Of a stretch of DNA of 64,000 nucleotides, positions 25,801-40,800 are shown piece after piece. The DNA comes from Malurus cyaneus samueli (Eukaryota > Chordata > Aves > Passeriformes > Maluridae): positions 46,174,982 through 46,238,981 of the forward strand of contig CM019237.1 of the NCBI GenBank assembly GCA_009741485.1, written 5' to 3'. The position numbers and the translations under genes are program-made. The notes under the pieces were generated by a model, which was not told where the DNA came from, ran no database searches, and saw only the letters and a program-made list of their open reading frames with translations. How positions within the stretch are numbered: the stretch's first letter is position 1; each line of letters opens with the position of its first letter.

Positions 25801-28800
25801 TGTATGTAAAAAACACAAACTAAAATGAAGAATATGAATGGGCTGAAGCCTGCAAATATATAAAAGGAAAAGAAGTGGCAGAGGATAAAGCAGGAGTAAT
25901 GTCTTCCTAAAATATTTTTGGAATATTCAAACATGCTTTACATAATACTTTGAGTTTGGAATCACACTTTATATAAATAGTGAATGATGTCCATAAACAA
26001 TAATTCCATGTCTGTCTTAGCAAGACACTCCACTCCTGCTGAAAAAGGAACTGAAAACATCTGGTTGCCTGCTGACTGAGATATCCACTGCTCTGGTGGC
26101 CCAGGTATAATTTTGGATGTGTTAATTTTACTCACCACATTCAGCAGCATGATGATGCAAAAGTTGATGCACACTGCAGTCCCTGTAGTTGCAACCTGAG
26201 AGTTATTCCTGATTAAAGCCCACTTAAAGGCAGCAAAAGTGCTGACAGTCACAACACGGTAAATAACAATGCCAAAAACAGCAGCAATCACCACACAGAT
26301 CTAAAGGAAGGAAAAAATCAGAGAGAAGAACCTGAAAACTTCCAGTGGAACAGGAGTCACCTTCTCCCTGAAACTCTGAAAATTAAATGAAACGAAAGAC
26401 TTTATAAATGCATTCCCTTTGATTCCAGAGAAAGGTTCCAACAAGATAATTTTTCTTCTTTTTCTTTTTATTTCTCATAATGGAAAAATCTCTGAAATAA
26501 TATTAAAACAATCTCTAGTTTTAAACCTTTTCCTGGAAATATTCCTCTTCCTTACCATTATTGTGGGAAACAATGTTTCCAGCTCTGGGAATTAGAAATT
26601 TTACTTATCTACATACGATGTGCAAAGGCTCATGTCAAGCTGATGGTATCATACTTGGAATGGATTTTGTGCTTTGATGGACTTCACACTCCACACAAAT
26701 GTCTCCATTTGTGGGCACTGCCTCAGCATCTCCCCTGCCAAACTAGCCTAGCTAGCTGCTACAGTTCTGGAAAGCATCTATCCAAAGAAGGTAACAAGTT
26801 CAATTGTGCTTGTGGTCTCTTTGATGAAATTTTCAGCAAAAGTGGCAGCTACAACGAGAAATCCACAGCTGAGCCAGGCTGCTTAGTCACTTAAAATTCC
26901 TTATGCAACAGTTGAGCTCTAAATGACAACTGTTTCCCATCGTGACCAATTTAGGTCTCAGTTTGGCAAACCACCTAAAGGCCAAATAGTTGGGAATTGG
27001 TATGAGTGACTCCTCTCAAAGACACTTTGACACAGCCTCCATCAGCCTTATTAAACAAGAAGAAGGACTTTCTTCAGTAGAAGGCAGAAAATTATTTGCC
27101 AGAGAGGTGTGTTCCAAGACTGTACACAGGCAACTTAAACCAATCCAAATTGAAGCATATCCAAGTTAATTAAATGGACAAAATTACTCAGAAAACACTA
27201 ATCAAGCTGGCTTCATAATTTCACATTGATTACAAAAGTTATTGACAAAATCCCAATGGAGAAGTAAAAGAAAAGTGTATGTGAATGTGAAGGATTGTCT
27301 CTGAATTCCCTGTATAGTTTTGAGGGAAAGGACCACTTCTCTTTTCCTTACAGGGAATCACTTACCTGGTTAAAGCTGTATTAGAAACTGCCCTGTGAGA
27401 GTCAATGCTGAGAATTTTGAGAACTGCTCTAACTTGAAGTTTGTTAAGTGTGTATCTCCTGTGCTTATAGTTGTTACTTAAAAAAAAAATCTTAGATCAA
27501 AGTGATCAAAAATATGGAGTTTTTATAACCTGTTGGAAGCCCATGCTATGCCAATATCCTCAGTGAAAATAATTTTTGTCCAGTTTCCAGGGCTGTTCTG
27601 AGGACAATAATTTGTGGTGAACGCAATTTAGAGCAAAGTTACTCTGTCTGGCACTTTGAGTAAGATCTGTCACTAGGCTAAAATTAATGACTGAGCCTGT
27701 GTAGGGGAAAATGCTGCCTCCCTTCAAAAAAAAAAAAAATCCAGCAAAAATACTCAAAACGTCAGAGTTGTAGTGTCAATTCTGAGCAGAGATTGCAGTC
27801 CTGAGCACATGTCCTCAAGGACTGAGTCAGAGTGTCCATCCACCTGATGTACCAGAGCACAGTTCACCTCAATAATGCTCTTGCTTTTCTTGACCTACAT
27901 TGCTTTGGACAATTTTGAAGCCATCAGTTTTTTACTGTCCTCTGCCCTGTTGCTGGGTTAGCTCGCCTGCCTGGCTCTGCACAGCTCCTGAGGCTGTGCT
28001 CATCTATCATTTTCTTGTCTCATGGAAAAGCCTGAGTAAATTCAGTGACAGTCTGTTGATTCCAGCTGTGTTTTCAAGGCACTACCAAGCCTTCTGTCAT
28101 GTGAATTACAGTCCATAACCGCTTCACTGAAATTAGAGGATGGAGGCATTTCAGTAGAAATGCATGCAGCTCTCTGTTAGGAGACATTTTGCTGCTGCTT
28201 TTAATTTTGTACTTTATAAAAGGGGATAAATGTATCATTTTAGTCAAGGAACATTGGTTTTTCCATTCCAATTGCATTAGGATTATGAACCCTCTTTCCT
28301 TATCTCCTCAATACACAGAAAAACTAGCTCACATTAACATCATTAAGCACTCCAAGCATCTTATTTGGTTCTCTGTGAAGTTTACAAAGAACAGCTGCTT
28401 CTTCTATAGCAACTATCCCTATCACTCTGCACTATATACAAAGGCAAAGCTACCAGTGAGGTAATTCAGTCAGCTGAAGCTGGTGCCTAATTGTCATACT
28501 GTCACTGTTCTGGCACGTGTCACTATGTACAGTGTTACAGGTATCTCCTTGAAGAAAGGACTTAGTCTGTGAGACTTAGTGAAGATTGATCCGGTGTAGG
28601 ACTTGACAGAAGCTCAAATGGTTTGCTATGGAGATTTTCAGATTTTGTGGAAAACATGCTCGAGCTTATTGCCCTTTCAAGCAGTCATAGCCAAATGTTT
28701 ACCTACTCTACTAGCAGAGATAATGAGACTTTGTTCTTTTTCAACTGGTAAATAAATAAAAGTTCCCAAACCATAAAAAATATTCCAGATGCAGAAACGA

Positions 28801-31800
28801 TGAGTCTGCTGCATTTGTCTGCAAATGCTTGATAAGGCTCTGGCTTCCCGGATATGGGGTTCATTCGTTCTTTCTTGGAGTATTTGGCTTCAAACTGTGG
28901 ACGTATTTCCTCCTAAAGGGTAGACAGACAATGTTCACATACAGCACAGCTAGGAAAAACTCTATAGGAAACTTCAGATCTTTTATCAGATCACTCTTCT
29001 GGGGAATTACACCTTTGAATCCAGCAGCTGGCACAGCTACTATAAAAGCTGAGCTGGGAAATCAGGTCTCCTTCATGAGAACTAGAATAAATCTCTGTAC
29101 CCATAAAAGTAAGTACTGAAAGTATTTAGTAAAATCCCCAATTAGCTACTCCTCTAAATAATGCTTTTCCAAAGCTATGTGGCTGCAAGACAAATCATTG
29201 TAAGGTTGATACCACAGAATTTTTCTCTCTGACCTTATCCTATTAATACTGGAATTTTTCAACTATGCAAAAGAATCTCCCAACAACCAAACCTCCTTTT
29301 CCCAAACCTAATAGCTGTTTGTTGAGTATTTGGTTACATTTCCATTACCAGCAAAAGCTTCTCAGCATTTGAAGAAGGATCCATGCAATCTAATGCTGCT
29401 CAATTACTTAACTTGGACAGTATTATTGACATGAACAACTTTCAGCAGCAGAAATGCCAAATCCTGCCATTAAAAACCCACTTGTGAAATGAAACCTGGG
29501 GATTATCTGGGGGGAGATTTGGTTACATCTCTTCACAGCATTTTCAGAAGAGAGGAATCACCCTTGGTGCAGTAATGCCTGCAGTAATGCTACCCTGCTG
29601 CCCTGACATGTGCAGGTTCACCATGAGCCACATGTCCTGTGCCACCTCACCCCAGTGTGGCATCCAGGACACTGTCAGGTGTGAGAGAAACCACCAGGCT
29701 GTGAGGATAGAGTCTCATAACCAACTTACAAATTTCCATCATTTCCAACCCTTCAACTGCATTTAATTGAGCTCTGACTGACTAAAGCTGTAAATGCCCA
29801 GACCTTAAATAACTGCATAGAAATAGGTGAAAGTTAACTGCTCACCCAAGTCTTTAGAATGTGAATAAAAGTGAGATATCCTAAAAGCCTATATCCTTTT
29901 AATAAAATTCCCCTGAAGAGGGAAGGGAAAAAAAAGAAGTGTCTTATTTTCTTTCTTCCAAATTTTGAAGATGCTTTCTCAGCACAGTTAATTTCCAAAT
30001 TCACACAGCAACCTGGTAACATGTTATAAAAACAAATGAAGAGGCATGTGTGCCTGGCTGTGGTGCCTCTATAAGTAATTATGTACTTGAGGGAGCCAGC
30101 CCTACCTTAGCTATACACAAAGGCCACCCATGTTTCTGTGGAGGCATGGTAACTCCTTGTTCTTATTCTACCTTGCTCAAGCTGCTGCTGCCATATCAGG
30201 GCCAAAGGGGGCTGAGCAGATCATAATCTGGAAAAGGAACAATGTAAGTAGTACTCCTGTGTGCCCAGGGGCATGAAAAAGGACAGAGTGTGATAGCATT
30301 GAAGCAGGGCTCTTGAAAATTGCACCCTGTAGATTGTGCAAGGGCTCTGCAAGCTGACTTGTCAAAGACAAGAAATCTTTACTTGGCACCTCTCTCTGAG
30401 CCAAGGTTTGATTATCTTGTACAATCTGCACTGTAGGGAAGTCCTTATCACATCCACACATCCTACAATCTCCTGTTGATTCAAATAATGCAAATGCTAT
30501 TTTCACAGGTATTCTCAAAAAGGTAACTGAAACTCTGGCATGAACTTTTGTTCCTGTTTAATGATACTCAGCAATGCTTGGGCAAGTAAACAGCACTGTG
30601 TCTGGCTGAAGTTACTGATACAAAGAAAGTGGCACTGAAGAAAAAGAAAAAAATATGCTACAAATAGCAACAGAAGCCATATTTCATCTGGGAGTGCCAG
30701 GACTGTGTGCAGCTGGTTTCTGCACACAAGACCCAGTTGCTCTCCATGCCTCCCACCTTGCACTTGATTTACAAGAACGAAAAATCCAGATACACAAGGT
30801 TGAAAGAGCCAGAACACATTGAGTTCATGTCCCCAGACTGAAGGCCCTGAACACTGCAGGGATTGCTGTGTGAATTTCTTGGCTGAGAATCTGAAGTGGT
30901 GAGGAATTCACAAGGTTGCATATCTGAATAAATGCTATTCTCCTTTCAACTGTCTTCATTGTTTCATTTATTTGTCTCTTCATTTGGAACAGGAAGGTGA
31001 TTACACAGTGATAATAAGCCTTATAAATGGGTTTTTTTCAGTGTATTGTTGGTAGGAATTAATAAATTTCCCTCTGTAGCAAAACCTTATTTTTTAATTT
31101 CACAACGAAAATTAAGGCAAGCAAAGGCCAAATGCACAATGTTAATAAAAATAGCAATCTTCATTATCAAAAGCTTGAGATTTAAAATGGTAATTAGAAC
31201 TCTTTAACTGATTTCTTTGAAATAACTAATAAAACAATCATCTGATTTTGTCTAGTGATAATGGAAAGCAGAGAAGAAATTCAATTAGCAGTGATTTTGT
31301 TAGAAAAGAGCACTTTTAGGAGAAAAATGTTCATCTTCTAGAGACAAAAATCTCATTGACTTCTCTCTGACATACAACTTCACCATACAACTCCACAGGA
31401 TGAGTCTTTTTCAATCTACATAAAACAGACTGTTCACCTTCCTTCCCACTCCTACTAATATGGATAATTCCAACCTTTTCATAAAGAAACCATATTGATT
31501 ACTGAGTATCAAATATGGATTAATCTGCATTGCCTTAGACCAGATATTTGTGCTCTAGGAGAGGTGCTCTCTAAATTTCTTTATGAAATGTCCTCCTTTT
31601 TACCCTAAGAGTTTTCTAATCCTTCAACAGGAATAGTATATCTACGGTATAGTCCCATCCTTCTAGTCCAAGCATATTTTCCTTTTATAGCCTGAGATGT
31701 AAAAAGGATTTATAGATTGAAAATTTGAATCTTGATCACTGGTAAGTTGCAAGCATTATCAAAGCAAATCTCCACGCAAAGCCTGAGGTTTGCAGGTCAT

Positions 31801-34800
31801 CCTGCTTGCAGACAAAGGTTATGGCAAAGTGAAGAGGTGGACTTTGAACCACAGAACAGGGAAATGATCTCACACTTCTTTATCTGGAGCACCTGCTTCC
31901 AAACTGTGACTTTCTCAGGGAGAAAGCGGAGTTCCAATGGAAAAGTGCAGCATTAGATATCCAAGAAGAGGAGGCAGAGCTGACCCTGATGCAGTGCTTG
32001 AGCTGGGCAGTGGATATGGGCACTGGGGGCTGCAGCATCTTGAGAGAAGATAACTCTGGGAGACAATCAGCTCCTACTCTTGTGATCCCACTGAATGTTG
32101 AAAAAAGGAGGAACTGGTGCCTCAAATGAGATACTTTCTAATGACTGACACTACTAAAATACTGTTACTTCATCAAAAATTTTGAGAAGCAGCCAGCTGA
32201 GTTCATGTGAGCATCTTTAACCTCCTATTTGAGGAAGGAATAATCTGGCACACTGCTTCTGAAAATCTTCTACCTCCCGCTGTAGAGACTTATAAGACTC
32301 CCTCTAGAGCTGTAAGGAGGTGCACTGGATAGCTCTGGAGCAGGCACAATCAGCACTGGTCCTGACAGAGGTCTTATTGACAGAGTTTACTGGAAAAGCT
32401 CTGGTATGAGGATAAAAGACCAGCTGACATCAACAGCGAGCAGCTCTCCTCTGGAAATTACCAACCTGCAAATATCATCCTGCAGGCCAAACTGAAATAA
32501 TCTGCCAGAGGAATATAAACATCCCTTATAAAAACAAAGTAATGCTATTTGATAGGCATCGTAAAATAAACACATATTTCTACGAGGGCAGTTTCAACCA
32601 CCATAAGTTCTTCCAGGCTTTTTGGCTGGTGGCAGAAAAATCTAGCAACTCGACTCTCTTCTGTCTGGTCAGTGTTTATTCCAGCTAAAGTCTTAGTTGC
32701 ATGGGCATGGTGATGGTCTTCTAGTAAAGCTTAGATAGCAGGAGTGAATCATGGAATGCTTTCCTCCAGGCTCTGTGAGAGGACATGAACTTTCTGAAGT
32801 AGCATAAAGAGGAGAGGGAAACAGTATGGGAAGTGGTCCTGGAGGGGCTAGAAGCTGCTGTGCTCACATCTAAGTGTAAAGAGGATCTCATACTGTACTT
32901 TTGTGCTTTGTTAGTTAAAGGCTCTTCTCATTCGGGGACATGGATGTCCAGACTGTCACTTGGAAATTGCAGCTTGGTACAGTTGTCTTTTGCTTTACCT
33001 GTCAGCAGCAGCAGCAGCAGAGGTTTTTTTTTTTTTGCAATTAGCTATGAGAAGACGTGATCCCTTCAGGTCACTCCTCACCACTATTTGAACCTCAGGC
33101 AGCACTGTCTCAGTCCCTCTGTGACTTGCCAGCACTTGGCAAGAGCAGGCTGCTTATCTCAAGCGAGCTGAATCAAATTAGAATATTTCCTATATATGTG
33201 ATGACAGTCCTGAGGTACCACCAAGAACTGACTGCATATGTGCACAGATAACAATGTTCCTGTTGTTATAAAGAAATCGATTGCAGTTGTGTAAGTTATT
33301 TCATGTTATGTTTTGGGGTTATTTTCTTAGTAATTAAGCATTTAAAAGAAAATCCTACCAGCAAATGAGCAACTGCATCATTTTGTGGCCTCACTGAACT
33401 ACTTTGCCTCATAAAGACAAAAATCCCATAACTCAGAAGTCTGTTTCTCTGCTGGCAAGATTGATAAAAAGGAAAATCTTCCACCAAAGCAGAAATGTAG
33501 AAGTTCAACTGCATTGAGACCATGCAGCAGCCTCTTAGTATCTCTCCAAGAGCTTCAGGACAGGTTCTCCAAGGGCTTCTATAGCGTAATGAGAGCAGAT
33601 CGGTAGACACCTAAAACCTTCTAGTTCTATTTAGACCTCAGTTTTAGTCCCAAGAGCATCTTGTTTCTTTCCAGTGACCACCAGAGGAAAGGTTAAGGCT
33701 ATTTTCTGCAGTTTAGTTTCTTCCCTAAAGGGAATTCCTCTACCAACATAGAATGAATTAAATCCTCTCTCTCTCTCTCCCCACACCACTTAGATAACCA
33801 GCAGCTGAATGTTCAGAAGCTGGCACAAACCTCAAACGGCTTTCTCTCCATCAATACCCTTAGTGACAAACTAAAAGAACAGATAAAAGCTCATTTGCCA
33901 AAGTTCATGGTCTGTCAAGAATTTCCAGCTTCCAAAATAAAAATGCATTTCTCCCACAGTGCATTTCCCGCCTGAAATCTCTCAAATTAATTTGGATTAC
34001 AAAAGTGTGAGAAGAGAACAGTTCAGCCTGGAGAAAGTTTATCCACATTCTTGAGGAAACATCTGAGGGGAAAAATGCTTATCTCATAATCTATAATGAT
34101 TCAAAGTAAGAACTGAAAACAAATGCAAAATAAAAGCATACATTTTCAACCAACTCATTTAGTATTAACGATTAAGGGGTACAAGTTTTTTATACAAACC
34201 TCTTCTTCTTCCCAGTCTATCAAGTCCCAGTCATACGCAATTACTGCTCGCCTTCTTTTCCAAAACTCCAGAAAAACAGTAGCTACAGCAAGTAGAAAAA
34301 AGACACAAAATTGGTTTTAAGTCAAGAAAATGTTAATGACTATCACAGAACTGAAGAATGAAGCTGTTACATTATTTTCATTCCTTTGCATAAATGCATA
34401 AATCGTTTCCTTTGAACAGCAAATCATGCTGATGATCAAAACTGCTTTCAAAATGCATTGCTTTCTAAGGATTAACTTGCTTTCTTCAAGTATGATTGAG
34501 GCTTTAGAGATTTTATTTAGTGCTAAATGAGAATGTTTAATTTCTAACCAGCCAAGGGAGGGCTCTCAAAGAATAAAAATGTTCCTGTGACTCATCACTA
34601 CTTGAAAAAGCAGATTTCTGATGAAGCTGAAGGTTTCTTGGGGCCATTGTAGATAGAGATGCAACTTTTCCTCTTTGAAGACCATTTACATTACACAAAA
34701 AACAGAAGCCAGAGGAAACACAGTACAGTGCATACACAAGTCTGTAGAGTACTGCTGGGGAAACAAGAACTTCTGGTTTACACCTTTTTAATCCAAGCCC

Positions 34801-37800
34801 TTTTATTTATACTACATGAGTTGGTATATGTGGTGTGGCGTTTACATCAGGTAATTAAACATTGTGCAGTACAGGCCTCACTGATAAGAGCTCAAAATAG
34901 AGTAACAGGCCTGCACGTGACTGCCACTGGGAGGAAGACTGGAGTAAAATCAGGGAAAGCTGGGAGGTTATATTGACCTTCAAGCAGAAATTAGAACAGT
35001 ATGGAAATTAGAGGGTAAAACAGAGTTTCTGCTCCCTTCATGGAATGTGGTTGTCATGCCCGAAACCTATTCCACCATGACTCCCCATACACCCAATCTG
35101 CAACCCTGAGCACGTGCTAAGGGGAATGGAACGGAATGGAAGGTGGAACAGAATGGAGACACAGAGGTCAGGCTCTGATGTAATCCTTGCAGGGAGGGGA
35201 TCTGATGGTGGTTTGCAGCTGATAAGCCAGATAGCACCTGTCAGCCAGGGGAGATAGGAGAGTATGTCTTGCTGCTGAGTCAGCAACTGTGGTGAAATCG
35301 TTGTCCTTGGATGAACCTGGTTCATTAAAACCTAACTAATATTAACACACATCTCCACTGCAAAGTTACCTGCCTTCAAGGTATGATCACTCCTCACTGA
35401 GCATGCACTCTGTATTTTATTGATTTTATCTTTAAGAGAGAAGAATTTTACACTCTCATTAGCAAAGGTATGTATCACTGGAGTCATTCAAACTCCACTT
35501 GAATGTAAACAAACAGCATAAAATTAATTCAAGAATGGGGAAAAGTTAGAGAAGACTCCATCATAGCTTCTGGGATCAGTGGGCAGGCTGAACCTGTCTC
35601 CTCCCCAAAAGGAATGTCTGTTGGGTAAGAACCATGTTCTATGCTCACAGAATGATCATCTCGAGCTAGGTTTGATTGATGATTAGAGCTCGTCTGGATA
35701 TTGCTTTGAATACATTTTTGCAGTCAGATACTATCACTGTCAATCTCTGAACTTTATTCTGTCACAATTTTTTACTATCAGTGTGTACATCAATAAAGAG
35801 TGTTATCCCCTAAACTGCTTTGTGAGTCCTTCAAGGGCACTGGCAGTTGCCAGCAGCAGCAACACACTTGAATAAAAGTGCAAAGACCTGGGACAGGGCC
35901 TCTCTTGTACTGTTGGTGTTTGTCCCTGAATAATCCAGCTGAACTTCCTCTGATCCAGTGGGCAGCTCAGTGGAGAGTCACCATAACAGGACATTGACAG
36001 AGGGATGATACACACAGGTCTTGGCTTGCCTGGAGTGCTGAGAGATCAATCAAATATACAGGATTTGAGAAAATGCTCCCTTTGACATGACAACTGTGCT
36101 TTCCATTTTGTGATTGAAAAAACAATCAAGGAAACTAACAAAATAATAAGCTCATAATATAAAGATTAATACTGAGCCTATTTATAGTTACAGGGGTTTT
36201 TAAATTTTATTTTGTGTAAAAAATGTAGAAGCTACCTAAAGCTAACACAAATCAATGGTTAGGCTTTCTCTCCTACTGTGAAGTTTGGCTCTTTACTGCT
36301 CCCTGAAAAGCAACAGATTGATAACCACAAAGAACATAAACCTCTCTGTCTATGAGCTAGCTTGCACAGTATCAGCTCTAACAGTGTCACAATAGTCTGG
36401 CAATATGTTCCACATCCAGTCATAAAAGCATCTCCTTAGTAGTCTGTTTGCCCCACTGCAACATACTGATAAAAATGTGACTTTTTATCAGAAACTAGGT
36501 ACTGGCATCAGTTTAGCAAAAGTTAATTTTTAGTCAGTAAGAATTATGTTTTATTATACCAACCAGTGCAGCTTAAGTGTGCTTAGGAAATGAACACTAC
36601 AAGCAGACAAGGTAAGGTATAAAAAGCATGTGTAAGGAAGCAGATATTTGGTTTGAAGGCATTTTCATATATCATGCAATTATTTTTCTGAAAGCTGGAA
36701 TTATGTTACACCATGTAACAGCCACTTTGATTTTAGTCTAATAGAGAATCACAAGCCTAATGTTTCTATAAATGTTTGTAATAGTTGCAGTATGATTGGT
36801 TGTGATCAGCACAACTAGTAAGTGCTAATGGGGCTCCGCTGCTGCTGAACAACCTCATAGTTCATTCCTTGATTTTTTTTATGGCTGAGCTGCTTCTCTC
36901 CTATCAACTCATATTGGTACAGGCTGAACAAGTAGTCCTCCACTTTTGGAGACCTGGGAGAAAGAAGCCTGATTGATCACTACCACTTTGTTTCCATTCC
37001 AAAAAGTTGCTGCGAGCAGAACTTCAGTAGGTGTGTGAGACCCAGGCATGAACATCTCAGATATATCTTTGCTGAACAATACTTCTTTTATTTCTTGTTT
37101 TTCACACATCTGGAGTGAGGAATTTGTACATACTATGTTTAGCATATTTACCACCTGTCAGAGTAAGTATGTGCAGTTCCTGAAGCTTCTTTAGAAAGCT
37201 ATTTTCTAATCATTAACCAGCAAATATAATGTTTTGTACAGTGCTGTTTCAGCTTTCACTGTTACACTTTTCTCCCTCTATTCAGGTCAGTATTTGGTTT
37301 TCCCTTGCTAGATACATTAAAGTGTGCTATAAATAACCATCTTTGATTGATTGACTGTGCTACTGAGGTCTTCTAAAATGTGCTGCATTTTCAAATTTCT
37401 CTGCTTCTTTTCCAATTGTAATTTTAACTACGAATACCCTATACAAACTTCAGCACTCTTTTCTGACTTTGACATTCAACAGGACACAGTTGTATTTTCC
37501 CATTTCTGTGCTTAAACCAGATGCTGAGTGTTCTCCAAAAAATCCTGCTTGAAATTTTGTATTTCTCATTGGCCTTAGCTCCCAGATCTTTTACTAGCTT
37601 TTTCCGTACTGTTTGTACTGCTTCAGAGCTCCACCTTGCAGCTGAGTCCTCAATATCCACTTGTACAAACAGCTATCTTAACAGAAGTTCCTCAGACACT
37701 TTCGTAACAAGTTATGCATCTAATGAGTCTTATCTCGTAATGAAAATGGCCTCTTGTAGCAAATAGTTTTATCCTGACCTTCTCTCAGAAATCCTCTCTC

Positions 37801-40800
37801 TATTGTATTTCCGGGAACCATTTAATACATCCATCCTGACTCCTAGAATATATTTTATATACTAGGAGTATTGCTGAAGAACATCCTTAAATTCTATCTC
37901 CTCAGAGAGCAGAACAATGTAAACATTTTATGCTAGAGGCAAGATTTGTAGGAAAGTAATGTATTTTGTTAGACTAACAGATACATACAGAAAAATGGTT
38001 TTATGTTGGCATTTTGTATAACTTGAAAAAAATTGTTAAAACTCTTCATGCCAGGCCTCTTTTTCCCCTCCCAATTCTGCCTTTCAGCAAGTGTTCTAAA
38101 GGTACTTCCTTTATCAAAGGAAACATGCTGCACAGGAGGAAATTTCAAAAAGGACTTCTCTTGTATCCCTTAGTCCTCCAAAGATGAGCACAGACAGAGA
38201 AACTACCACCAGCCTACCATGTCTCCAGCAATGCTTTCGAAATTATAAACTGCTGGATTTTCATATGGAACAGTTACAGAAATTTGCTATAGAGCTTCAG
38301 GAAACATCTAGACAGTAATAACTTTGCAATAGATTTCTCCTGGAAATCTTTTCCTCAGCTGGAAAAGCAAAAATCTACAATTCCATCTGGCTTTACTGAA
38401 ACAAGCTGGGAGTCAATTGAGTATCAAATTTACTTCAATTTTTAAAATGAGAGTTACTTTTTCCTTCACTTTAAATAGCAACATTTATTTTGAATTAACA
38501 GCTTGCTCTCATTTTCTGTCTTTTTAGGCATTTCCTTTCTGTCTAATTTAGGCAGTATAAAAAGACAAGTTCTTCCTAGATATGGGAAGTACTTTATCAT
38601 CAAGCCCAACATTTCTCAAGGCATACATAAAGAACAAAGTGAAGGTGTTTTCCCCTAGCACAGAAACACAAAATTTGCTATTGCTTTCCTATTTTTGAAA
38701 GGTTTGAACATCTGGAAAATGTCATCAAGTCCGGAGATTCTTAAAAGAAAAAAAATAATTTCCGGCTACTGTGATGATTACATCTTGGTGAGCATCAATG
38801 ACGATCTGTTCACCAATAAAATTTTTTTTTAAAAGTTGGTGATTATAGGGACTTTTTCCTATAAATCAGAGATTTATAGCTTCAATCTGCTTGAAAGGGT
38901 ACTTCTTTCAACAGAAGCTTCAATACAGAAAAAGTTACACAAACTCCTTAGGTGCACTGAAGGGAAGCTACCTTTTGTCCTGGCATACATCAGTTAAAAA
39001 TGAAAGTTGCCTTAAGTCATATGGCTGTCAGGCATACTTTAGAGAGTATCATACTTGTTTTCTATCACATCAATTACTTCTACTTTTTGCTTACACTAGG
39101 CAGAAATTAAATCAGTGAGGTGAAGGGTCATTACATATTTTAACGTGTATTTCTATTCCAATGTCTCATGGTGCATTTGACAATTCCAACCATACTTTGA
39201 TGGGTCTCACTATGCCACAATGAAGCATTAAAAGATGGGTCCCTGTGCTTCAAAGTCCTATGGTCAGGCTCATTGCTTCTCCATACATCAAGCAGGCTCT
39301 GCTTGTATTTGTCATGATAATTCATCTCCCCAGCCTGGCCACAGCAGTTTGCTCATCATTTGGAGATGCATTTTATTTATACTTAAAATGTGAGCAAGCC
39401 ACTTAATTCATCGATTTAAGGTGTCTTTGGAGTAAAAGGAGAAAGCACCAAACAGATCACCTCTTCATAGGCAGACCAATCAAACCACACCTGGTTTTGA
39501 AACCCTCAAGCAAATGTCTGAGGCTTCTCTCTAAAGATGGGAACTCACGAATGGATCTAAAGGCAGTGAAGAAAATACTTTATATAATAATTAGACAGTG
39601 TGTAAACATTGGCTGAAGAGGTAATTCTATCTGCCTTTTTTTTTGTTTCATCCTCTTTTAATGAAAGCACTGACATAATTATTTTATATGTTAATGTCTG
39701 TCAAACTGGATCATCTGAAAGGCCAAACTTTTCTCAGCCAGTATTTCATACACTTGCCAGAAGCATATTTTATGCTGACAGAAGAAACATTTCCACACTC
39801 AAACCGCTATCATTGTTTCTTCTCTTCCTCTATGATTTACTGCAATGCCTGAAGCTGCCATTAGGCCTACTGCAGACTAAAAACCCATTTAACAAAGGCA
39901 GTAAGCCAACTCCTAAACACAGCACCAGAAAATCCCTGGAAAGAGTGACTTCCCTTATTCAAATGCTGCTTTAGCCTTTTCTGCATGGAAAATACCTCCA
40001 CGATCTCACTGCTGTCTCTGCAAATCCTTCTTTAATAAGCACTGTTTGGGTGGAGCCATAGGATTGCCCCATTCCCCAAACCATACCCTACACTCACAAT
40101 CCTGCCTGGTGCTGGCCCTACCTCCCTCGTGGCAGCCAGTTCACCAGCAGTTAGGAACACTGGCATAAATGTTCAGTGGTGTCAAGCCATCAGTTTTCCT
40201 AGAGATGTCCCTGCCTGTACTGTCTTGAGAATTCTCAACTTCAGTGAACACATGGAGAAGGAGTTTGGAAAAGCTGAATATGCATCCAAAAGAAGTCATT
40301 AAGGCTTATAAATTCTTGGGGATTCTTAGCTCTGTGTAGCTCTGAAACAAAGATGAAATATCAAGAAGACACATAAAATCTGTATGATCAGATTTTTCTA
40401 AATTTGATTTGTAATAGTTTAATGTTGTGAGTATTATATGAAATGACATAAATAGGCTTGATTGGTCTATGACCTAAATTAAGTAGTTGATTAAGACAAA
40501 ACTGGAGTTTTGGAGGAAGGAACTGAGACAGAATGGTAGTCTAATCTGTGTTGTCCTGGTGGTTGCCATGTTGCCTCCTGGATATTTCTTGTGGTTCAGT
40601 GAAGAGATTTGCACTTAAATATGGAAATTATAAGAATTACTTGGACACTTTTCAGAAGCAGTTGGAGATGTGTGAGTAAGAAAAGGAGAGCAATGACTAA
40701 ATCTGGATAGCTCAAGGACCTGGAGCTGTGAAGTGGATGTTGTTTTATAGTCACCTCATTGAGCCTTTTTCTACGGTTCTTAACCTTCTCTCAGAATGGC

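Larger units (their letters stand above)
28913..34199 (-). other. ANO4: ANO4 intron, exon 8 to 9
   Basis: 5287 nt with a weak donor GTTTGT and acceptor CCCTTTAG. It holds (CAG)6 followed by T12 at 33003-33035 and (CT)7 at 33765-33778. No transposon body was recognised. Confidence 0.9.
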
